DNA from: JAFDVL01 sp043719385
GTDB lineage: Bacteria > Acidobacteriota > Blastocatellia > RBC074
Direction: 5' to 3'
Length of the DNA stretch: 10,999 bases
Assembly: GCA_043719385.1 (NCBI GenBank)
Contig: JAYSTY010000009.1
Location: 1 to 10,999, forward strand
The notes beneath the pieces are model-generated. The model searched no databases and had not been told where the DNA came from. It saw nothing but the letters and a program-made list of their open reading frames with translations. The position numbers were made by a program, and so were the translations under genes. Shown piece after piece: positions 5,390 through 10,999 of the stretch. Positions within the stretch are counted from its first letter, which is position 1, and each line of letters starts with the position of its first letter.

Positions 5390-8368
5390 ATGCCCAAGCG
5401 CATTACCTTGTTGGTCGCTAGTTTTTTTATTATTTCGTTCTCTTTTCAAATTTACGCGCAACAGGAAGCCTCGCAGGTTCTGGTTGAGGACATTGAATTT
5501 CGCGGCAATCGCCGCATTCCCAAAGACACCCTTTCCTACAGCGTTCAAACCAAGAAAGATGACCGCTTCAATCCGGCGCAGGTGCAACGTGATTTTGAAT
5601 CCATTATCAATCTCGGTTTTTTTGATCCCCTGCGCAGTAAGGTCTTAACTGCCGATGGAGCCAAAGGTGGCAAGGTCGTAATCTTTGAAGTCAAAGAATA
5701 TCCGATCATCCGCGACCTGCAATATCGCGGGTTGAAGTCAGCGACGGAAAGCGAACTGCTCACAAAATTCAAAGAGCGGCGCGTCAGTGTCACTAAAGAA
5801 ACGCAGTTCGATCCGGGCAAAATCAACGGTGCGAAGCTGGTGATAAAAGAAGCACTGGCGGAAAAAGGCCATCCCGATGCCAAAGTTGATATTGAGGTCG
5901 AAGAGATTTCCCAAACCACTATCGCGTTGATTTTCAATGTTGAGGAAGGCCCGCGCGTCCGCATCAAAGAAATTACCTTCGTGGGCGCAGGCGACAAATT
6001 TTCTCAGCGTCGCTTACGTGGTGCGATGAAAGTGGTCAAACAGGCAGGCTTAGTCTCTACGTTCAAATCCCTGGATGTTTATTTCAAACCCAAACTGGAA
6101 TATGACCTGGAAAATGTGCGCCAATTTTTAGGCTCGAAGGGCTACCTGCAAGCCAAAATTGAAGAGCCAACAGTTGAACGCGTAGAAAATGCGGTCGGTG
6201 GCATTCCAATCATCACTAAAAAAGGGCCGGGCTTAAGAATCAAAGTTCCGATTGAAGTGGGGCGTCGTTACAAAATTACGGATGTTAAGGAAACAGGTGT
6301 CACGCTGTTTCAGCCTGGCATCGTGACGTTGATTTCAGGTCTGAGAAAAGGTGAATATGCCAATGCTGAAACCATCCGTAAAGGTGTTTACGAGAAAGAT
6401 GGCATCAAAGGTGAATACGGAAATCGTGGTTACATTAACGCCTCGGCGGAATTAGACCCCAAGTTCACCAATAAGACTGACGAAGAAGGCGAAGTCGAAT
6501 TTACCATCAACGTTGATGAGGGCAAGCAATACACTTTGCGCCGTCTGGAATTTATTGGTAACACAAACAGCCGCGACAAAACGTTACGCCGTGAAGTGGT
6601 AATCAACGAAGGCGATCCTTACAGTAAACGTTACTGGGATTTGTCAGTTTTGCGTTTGAATCAGCTTGGTCTGTTTGATGAGATCAAAGAAAAAGACGCC
6701 ATCACGCGCACTAATGACCGCACCCAGGAACTGGATATAGATTTACAGGTCAAAGAAAAAGGGCGGCAATCAATTAACCTGAGCGGTGGCGTGTCGGGTT
6801 TGTATGGCAGCTTCTTTGGCTTAAGCTATTCGACCAATAACTTTTTGGGTTATGGCGAAACGCTTGATTTCAGTGTGCAGGGCGGCAATCGCCAGCAACT
6901 GGTTTCGGTGGGGTTTTCTGAGCCTTATTTTCTCGGTAAAAACATCAGCATGAGCGTCAACCTGTTTTTACAGAAATATCAATTCGTCGGAAACGGGTAT
7001 TATTTCAATAACGCCGCCAACAGCTCGCTATTCCAACAGGCCTTACAATTCGGAGCCTCAACGGTCAGCGCAGACACGTTGTTTTCGCAAAGTACGGCGG
7101 GTGGAACAATAAACTTTTCGGCTCCATTGGCGGCCTTTGCGTTGAAGCGTTTTCAGAAACTTTCACGCTTCACGCGCCTGGGGCTTTCATACACGCTCAG
7201 CACGAACAAAACGGAAGACCCGAAAGTTAATCGTGATGCTGATCCCACCAATGACATTCCGGTGACGTATTCGCAACCAAAGATTTTGACCAGCCGCATC
7301 TCACCATATATCTCGTACAACTCGCTCAATTCTTCGCTTGACCCGACACGCGGGCAAAGTATCACGGTCAATTTTCAATTGTCAGGTGGAATTTTAGGTG
7401 GCGATGTCAGCGTCTTTTCCCCGACGGTTGACTTCAAATATTTCAGACCGATTTTCAAACGCAACTCTGACAAACCACATGTCATCGGAATGCACTTCCT
7501 GGGCCAGCATGCGCTGGCGTTCGGTAAGCGTTTCAATTCCAATTCCCTGGCCTTTGTGGGCGGTGTGCCGATTTACGAAAGATTTTTCCTCGGCGGTGAA
7601 TACGATATTCGCGGTTACAACGTGCGCTCAATTTCGCCTGTTACCCGAATTGATAATTATCTTTCCACGCAAAACGTCGTGGCGAAAATTACCGACCCGA
7701 CAGACAGCACAAAATTGATTGACGCACCCGCCGGCTATGTTGCGCCCAGCGTCTTACGCCAGTTCACCTATCAGGCGCCGACGGGAACCTGTACTGAAAC
7801 GCCCTCGGCGAATTGTAATGTGGCGAAGAACCCGCGTTATGCCAATGGCTACTTTACGCCAATTGGCGGCGATACCTCCCTGGTCTATAATCTGGAATAT
7901 CGTGTCCCTATTATTAGTGCTTTGTCAGTGGCCGCCTTTGCCGACGTAGGAACCGTTTTCAATTTGCGGAAATTTTCGGCTGACCAACTCACCGTCAGTA
8001 ATTATGTCAACCAACCGCTGACCACGACACCACTTACGCTCAACCCTGCGGGGCGAGTGGCAACCGCTGAGGAACTGGCCAACACGAATTCCGGCGGAGG
8101 AATTCCACCGGGATTCAGAAGCGTAAGCCTGGCGGGTGATTCGCGCAACTATGACATTGTTCGTTTATCGCAAAACACGGACAAAATCTTTTCTGATGTG
8201 CGGGCTTCAATCGGTGCAGAAATTCGGGTACAGGTTCCCGTGCTGAACGTTCCCTTCCGGTTGATTTTTGCGTTCAACCCGAATGCCCGGACTGATCCTT
8301 TCGATCCGAAAACTTTGTATCTGGAAAAACGCACCGCCATTCGTTTTGCGGTCGGGCGAACTTTCTAA
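5390..8368 (+). CDS. bamA: Outer membrane protein assembly factor BamA (Omp85 family)
   Basis: This 992-residue protein inserts beta-barrel proteins into the outer membrane as the core of the BAM complex. Order: signal peptide with hydrophobic core 5-20 and likely cleavage after IYA (23); five POTRA domains at about 28-104, 105-188, 189-290 (enlarged), 291-378 and 380-456, with typical openings such as VEDIEFRGNRRIP and LRRLEFIGNTNSRD; then the 16-strand barrel from about 460. The loop-6 motif is DIRGY (739-743), equivalent to VRGF/Y in other Omp85 proteins, and the protein ends in Phe as the barrel signal requires. It is much longer than E. coli BamA (810 residues) because of long inserts at about 750-825 and 862-930. 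C801 and C809 in the first insert recall the loop-6 cysteine pair of E. coli BamA. The SD GGAGA at 5379-5383 fits the ATG at 5390. The ompH and lpxD neighbours favour BamA over TamA. Confidence 0.95.
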   Translation: MPKRITLLVASFFIISFSFQIYAQQEASQVLVEDIEFRGNRRIPKDTLSYSVQTKKDDRFNPAQVQRDFESIINLGFFDPLRSKVLTADGAKGGKVVIFEVKEYPIIRDLQYRGLKSATESELLTKFKERRVSVTKETQFDPGKINGAKLVIKEALAEKGHPDAKVDIEVEEISQTTIALIFNVEEGPRVRIKEITFVGAGDKFSQRRLRGAMKVVKQAGLVSTFKSLDVYFKPKLEYDLENVRQFLGSKGYLQAKIEEPTVERVENAVGGIPIITKKGPGLRIKVPIEVGRRYKITDVKETGVTLFQPGIVTLISGLRKGEYANAETIRKGVYEKDGIKGEYGNRGYINASAELDPKFTNKTDEEGEVEFTINVDEGKQYTLRRLEFIGNTNSRDKTLRREVVINEGDPYSKRYWDLSVLRLNQLGLFDEIKEKDAITRTNDRTQELDIDLQVKEKGRQSINLSGGVSGLYGSFFGLSYSTNNFLGYGETLDFSVQGGNRQQLVSVGFSEPYFLGKNISMSVNLFLQKYQFVGNGYYFNNAANSSLFQQALQFGASTVSADTLFSQSTAGGTINFSAPLAAFALKRFQKLSRFTRLGLSYTLSTNKTEDPKVNRDADPTNDIPVTYSQPKILTSRISPYISYNSLNSSLDPTRGQSITVNFQLSGGILGGDVSVFSPTVDFKYFRPIFKRNSDKPHVIGMHFLGQHALAFGKRFNSNSLAFVGGVPIYERFFLGGEYDIRGYNVRSISPVTRIDNYLSTQNVVAKITDPTDSTKLIDAPAGYVAPSVLRQFTYQAPTGTCTETPSANCNVAKNPRYANGYFTPIGGDTSLVYNLEYRVPIISALSVAAFADVGTVFNLRKFSADQLTVSNYVNQPLTTTPLTLNPAGRVATAEELANTNSGGGIPPGFRSVSLAGDSRNYDIVRLSQNTDKIFSDVRASIGAEIRVQVPVLNVPFRLIFAFNPNARTDPFDPKTLYLEKRTAIRFAVGRTF

Positions 8369-8401
8369 GCAAGTTGCATCTCAAACGCGGCCCAAATTTT
8401 A

Positions 8402-8426
8402 TCTGAGGTGACAAGCTTCCCTCAGA
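8402..8426 (+). terminator. Hairpin after bamA, possible weak terminator or processing site
   Basis: TCTGAGG (8402-8408) pairs with CCTCAGA (8420-8426) around an 11-nt loop, 34 nt past the bamA stop. It is followed by AGCATTAATAATTT, not a clean T-run, so full termination is doubtful. Confidence 0.3.
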
Positions 8427-8443
8427 AGCATTAATAATTTCCC

Positions 8444-8493
8444 CGGAATGCGCTAAGCTATTTTTGCATTCCGCCCCACAGGCGAAAAGCCTG
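8444..8493. repeat. Two adjacent hairpins between bamA and the first ompH
   Basis: CGGAATGC (8444-8451) pairs with GCATTCCG (8466-8473), and CAGGC-GAAAA-GCCTG follows at 8479-8493, then CGGTATC. The short tight second hairpin resembles the intergenic repeat style at 1808-1990. They could be transcript-stabilising structures or repeats. The first ompH SD begins just after, at 8509. Confidence 0.45.
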
Positions 8494-8523
8494 CGGTATC
8501 TTTTGATTGGAGACCCCAACTTT

Positions 8524-9171
8524 ATGAAACTTTTCATCAAAGTCAATTTAGTACTGACCGCGCTGTTGTTGCTTTTGGCAGCCTCAGCGCTGGCTCAGAC
8601 GCCTACCCCAAAACCTGCAACTCCGACGGCAGCCCCGGCAACGGCTGGCGCAACCGGCGGCGATGTCCCGCTGGCTAAAATTGCTATTGTTAATACCGCC
8701 GCCTTTGCAGAAAATATCGGCGAATTAAAAGTTTTGTATGACAAGCTTTACGCTGAATTTGCCCCCCGTCAGCAGGAGATTACCACCATGCGATCATCAA
8801 TGGACCTCAAGCAAAAACAACTTGATGATAATGGTGCAAAAATGACTGCGCCTCAGGTCAGAAAATTGCAGGAAGAAATTGAGCAATTGAAAAAAGACGG
8901 AACGCGGAGGATGGAGGATTATCAGGCGGAACTGACCAAGCGTGAAGATACGCTGACCGGCCCCACTTATGGCAAGATCAATGAGTTCCTGATGAAATAC
9001 ACGACGGAAAAAGGCATCACCCTCGCCTGGAATGCACAGGCCATTGTCGAAAAAGGAATTCTGCTTTACATTGACACCAAAGCGGATATTACGGCTGATT
9101 TTATTATGGCTTATAACAAAGCTCATCCCGTAGCTGCGACTCCGGCTCCAACCGCCGCGAAAAAACCATAA
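8524..9171 (+). CDS. Periplasmic chaperone OmpH/Skp family, paralog 1
   Basis: This 215-residue protein is a Skp/OmpH-type holdase that would keep unfolded outer-membrane proteins soluble between the Sec translocon and BamA. It has a signal peptide with likely cleavage after SALA (24), a Pro/Thr/Ala-rich linker (25-48), the family opening strand KIAIVNTAAF (52-61), a long charged coiled-coil arm (about 66-145, LQEEIEQLKKDGTRRMEDY at its core), then YGKINEFLMKYTTEKGI (149-165) and a closing strand with ADITADFIMAYNKAHP (187-202). An Ala/Pro/Lys tail ends the chain. I chose ATG 8524 since GGAGA lies at 8509-8513 and the signal peptide starts there; an upstream ATG at 8464 would add 20 unrelated residues. 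It sits directly downstream of bamA, the classical pairing. It is longer than E. coli Skp (161 residues) through its linker and tail. Confidence 0.88.
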   Translation: MKLFIKVNLVLTALLLLLAASALAQTPTPKPATPTAAPATAGATGGDVPLAKIAIVNTAAFAENIGELKVLYDKLYAEFAPRQQEITTMRSSMDLKQKQLDDNGAKMTAPQVRKLQEEIEQLKKDGTRRMEDYQAELTKREDTLTGPTYGKINEFLMKYTTEKGITLAWNAQAIVEKGILLYIDTKADITADFIMAYNKAHPVAATPAPTAAKKP

Positions 9172-9210
9172 GTAAGGCCTTTTATAATCCTTAATTTTTA
9201 CCATCATCCC

Positions 9211-9229
9211 GACAGATAAAAATTCTGTC
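9211..9229 (+). other. Small hairpin between the two ompH genes
   Basis: GACAGA (9211-9216) pairs with TCTGTC (9224-9229) around TAAAAAT. No T-run follows, so termination is unlikely. It may affect the balance or stability of the two messages. The second ompH SD follows at 9242-9247. Confidence 0.3.
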
Positions 9230-9252
9230 AGACCTATCCCGAAGGAGAGAAT

Positions 9253-9864
9253 ATGAAAAAAATCGTTATCTTAATTTCATTCGTAAGTTTATTTGCCCTC
9301 ACAGTATTTGCACAAACGCCGCGTCCGGCGGGTGCGGCTGCCGCTGCTCAACCAACGGGCGGAACCGGCGCAGAGGGCAAAATTGCGCTGGTCAACTCCG
9401 CTGCTTTCAATGGCGAGATCATGGAGTTGCGCGCTAAAATTGAAGCGCTCGGATCAGAGTTAGAGCCAGCCCGCAAAGAACTCGAAGCCATGCAAAAACA
9501 AATTGAAGACATCAAAACAAATCTTCAAACCAAAGGTACGACAGTTAACGAGGCAACCAAGCAACAATGGCTGGAGCAGGGACAGGAACTAGAGAAAACC
9601 TTCAAACGTAAATCTGAAGATTACGAAGCCAAATTGCAAAAACGCGGCGCCGAAGTGATCCAGCCCATCAATGGCAAAATCGTTGAAGCGCTCAGCAAAT
9701 ATGCCGCCGCCAAAGGAATTGCCATCGTCCTTGATTTTGTCGCCGCCCAAAATAATGGCTTACTCTTGTATGCGAAAGACACCACGAATATTACGGATGA
9801 TTTCGTCAAGGAATATAACAAAGCCAATCCCGCTGCGGCAGGCACAGCTCCGGCGAAAAAATAA
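9253..9864 (+). CDS. Periplasmic chaperone OmpH/Skp family, paralog 2
   Basis: This 203-residue second OmpH/Skp-like chaperone has a signal peptide cleaved probably after TVFA (20), an Ala/Gly/Pro linker (21-41), KIALVNSAAF (43-52), a coiled-coil arm (about 55-132, rich in Glu/Lys/Gln), then INGKIVEALSKYAAAKGI (139-156), LLLYAKD (170-176) and ITDDFVKEYNKANP (180-193) before a short Ala/Lys tail. It matches paralog 1 in order and in the end motifs (VN[ST]AAF; [AT]DFxxxYNKA[HN]P), but the arm differs strongly, so this is an old tandem duplication. AAGGAG at 9242-9247 supports the start. Two Skp-type proteins may form separate trimers or mixed ones, or serve different clients. The gene ends in a hairpin region that separates it from lpxD. 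Confidence 0.9.
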   Translation: MKKIVILISFVSLFALTVFAQTPRPAGAAAAAQPTGGTGAEGKIALVNSAAFNGEIMELRAKIEALGSELEPARKELEAMQKQIEDIKTNLQTKGTTVNEATKQQWLEQGQELEKTFKRKSEDYEAKLQKRGAEVIQPINGKIVEALSKYAAAKGIAIVLDFVAAQNNGLLLYAKDTTNITDDFVKEYNKANPAAAGTAPAKK

Positions 9865-9875
9865 CCACAGCAGGT

Positions 9876-9928
9876 AGTGAATAATGAACAGTGAACAGTA
9901 AAGACAACCCTTTATTGTTCACTGTTTT
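9876..9928 (+). terminator. Heptad repeats forming a 17-bp hairpin followed by TTTT: terminator or attenuator
   Basis: Four consecutive seven-base units AGTGAAT, AATGAAC, AGTGAAC, AGTAAAG (9876-9903) precede an inverted copy, TTTATTG TTCACTG TTT (9911-9927). The stem runs from 9887-9903 to 9910-9926 (17 bp with one G-T pair), loop ACAACC, and is followed by TTTTCTTT. It is AT-rich for a terminator but long and has a T-run, so it may end or attenuate transcription from the ompH genes before lpxD. The heptad arrangement is also typical of short tandem repeats. Confidence 0.5.
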
Positions 9929-9964
9929 CTTTATCCCATGTCCTGTGTCCCTGCTCATTGCCCC

Positions 9965-10987
9965 ATGACGCTCGCCGAACTCTCAATCATTATCGGAACA
10001 AAATTGCGCGGCAACGGCTCCTTAGTCGTAACCGGGGTAGCTCCGCTGGGCGAAACGAGTGCCAGCGAAGTTACCTTTATTGCCGATGCTGCAAGGCTGA
10101 GTCATACGCTGGAAAATCTGGGGCAGTTAAATGTCGCAGCCTTGATCGTGCCGGAAAAAATTGCTGCGCATGAACTATTAACGCCATACTCTTTGCTCAT
10201 GGCAAAAGATGCAAAGCTGGCTTTTGCCCGTGCGATCCAGGCCTTTCACGAAAAGCCTTATGAAAATCGCGGCGTGAGTGATGATATAAAAATTGGTTCC
10301 GGCTCAACGCTGGGCGCTGATTGCTCAATTCACCCAAACGTCACGCTTGGTCGTGATTGCGCAATTGGTCAGCGCGTCACACTCCATCCCGGCGTCGTGC
10401 TTGGTGACCATTGCAGGGTTGGCGATGACACGGTGATTTTCGCCAACGTTGCAATTTACGCTGACTCCGAAATCGGCGCACGTTGCCGCATTCACAGCGG
10501 CGTAGTCATTGGCGCAGACGGTTTCAGCTTTACGCCTGACGAACAAGGCCAACAATTCAAGCTTCTGCAAGTTGGACGCGTAGTCATTGAAGACGAGGTA
10601 GAAATTGGCGCAAATTGTTGTGTTGATCGCGCCGGGTTTGGCGAAACCCGCATTCGGCGCGGCGCAAAATTCGACAACCTGATTCAAATTGGCCACAACT
10701 GCGACATTGGCGAAGCCTCAGTCGTGGCTTCGTTGACGGGATTTTCCGGCGGGACTACAGTTGGTCGCAATGTCATCATTGCCGGACAGGTCGGAACCAA
10801 TCAACATATCAGCATCGGCGACGGCGCCATCGTGACAGCCCGCACAGGCGTTACCAAAAGCGTTGCAGGTGGAACAATTGTCGGCGGGTTGCCGGTTCAG
10901 GATCATCGAAAATGGCGACGGCTCCAGGCCTTCATCGCCAAATTACCCGAATTATTTGAGCGCGTGAAAAAGCTGGAGGAAAAATAG
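9965..10987 (+). CDS. lpxD: UDP-3-O-acylglucosamine N-acyltransferase LpxD
   Basis: LpxD transfers a 3-hydroxyacyl chain from acyl carrier protein to the amino group of UDP-3-O-acyl-glucosamine, the third step of lipid A synthesis in the cytoplasm. The 340-residue product starts with the uridine-binding domain (TLAELSIIIG, NVAALIVPEK, AKLAFARAIQAF), followed by many left-handed beta-helix hexapeptides from about 103 to 310 (IGSGSTLG, IGADGFSF, VEIGANCCVDRAG). FDNLIQIGHNC contains the presumed catalytic His (H244 from this start). A basic and then acidic C-terminal helix closes it. An in-frame ATG at 9938 would add nine residues (SCVPAHCP type). Neither start has a clear SD, and I prefer 9965 because the conserved domain begins there. 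Upstream chaperones and BamA, and the likely fabZ after it, fit an envelope cluster. Confidence 0.93.
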   Translation: MTLAELSIIIGTKLRGNGSLVVTGVAPLGETSASEVTFIADAARLSHTLENLGQLNVAALIVPEKIAAHELLTPYSLLMAKDAKLAFARAIQAFHEKPYENRGVSDDIKIGSGSTLGADCSIHPNVTLGRDCAIGQRVTLHPGVVLGDHCRVGDDTVIFANVAIYADSEIGARCRIHSGVVIGADGFSFTPDEQGQQFKLLQVGRVVIEDEVEIGANCCVDRAGFGETRIRRGAKFDNLIQIGHNCDIGEASVVASLTGFSGGTTVGRNVIIAGQVGTNQHISIGDGAIVTARTGVTKSVAGGTIVGGLPVQDHRKWRRLQAFIAKLPELFERVKKLEEK

Positions 10988-10990
10988 TTT

Positions 10991-10999
10991 ATGGACGTT
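10991..10999 (+). CDS. Start of a next gene, truncated by the window edge (possibly fabZ)
   Basis: GGAGGA at 10975-10980, inside the last codons of lpxD, is followed ten bases later by ATG GAC GTT. This is a convincing start just three bases past the lpxD stop, so the gene is probably translated with lpxD. Only Met-Asp-Val is visible. FabZ often follows lpxD and often starts this way, but three codons cannot identify it. Confidence 0.45.

Noticed and set aside
5390..8368. TamA or another Omp85 protein instead of BamA
   Set aside because: TamA usually has three POTRA domains and a tamB neighbour. Five POTRA domains and ompH-lpxD next door fit BamA.
8464..8523. 20-residue upstream extension of the first ompH from ATG 8464
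   Set aside because: The signal peptide begins at 8524 with its own SD. The extension covers hairpins.
1..10999. CRISPR arrays, tRNA or rRNA genes
   Set aside because: No regularly spaced direct repeats and no cloverleaf or T-loop signature were found on either strand by eye.

Overview
The window looks like chromosomal DNA of a diderm bacterium with lipopolysaccharide. It carries a bamA - ompH - ompH - lpxD outer-membrane biogenesis block, and Shine-Dalgarno (SD) sites are strong at most genes. Gene order, moderate GC, and the abundance of short intergenic hairpin repeats fit an Acidobacteriota-type genome, perhaps Blastocatellia. That placement is an inference from general knowledge, and nothing here proves it.

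Region by region: (1) 1-1771 holds a carboxymuconolactone-decarboxylase-family protein (minus) divergent from a CurA/leukotriene-B4-dehydrogenase-type NADPH oxidoreductase (plus). The first gene is bracketed by two near-identical 29-nt direct repeats. (2) 1772-2016 is a convergent intergenic stretch packed with six consecutive short-loop hairpins. Two of them are inverted copies of one 29-nt unit whose differences are a compensated base pair. (3) 2017-4838 is a minus-strand group: an RHH-type antitoxin and PIN toxin overlapping as TAATG (vapBC-like), then a TIM-barrel sugar isomerase/epimerase-like protein, then an HNH nuclease with an unrecognised N-terminal region. (4) 4839-5389 is mostly non-coding and holds candidate promoters facing both ways plus a 30-codon reading frame with its own strong SD. 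(5) 5390-10999 is the plus-strand envelope block: BamA with five POTRA domains, two divergent Skp/OmpH paralogs, LpxD, and the first three codons of another gene (fabZ is a guess).

The envelope genes belong together functionally. BamA folds outer-membrane proteins, Skp/OmpH chaperones hold them in the periplasm, and LpxD makes the lipid A precursor for the outer leaflet. The vapBC/HNH stretch is a small accessory-looking patch between core genes.

I found no convincing new multi-gene system. The signals most worth a second look are the intergenic hairpin/repeat families, the extended BamA surface loops, the HNH protein's N-terminal region, and the duplicated SD/leader ahead of the antitoxin.
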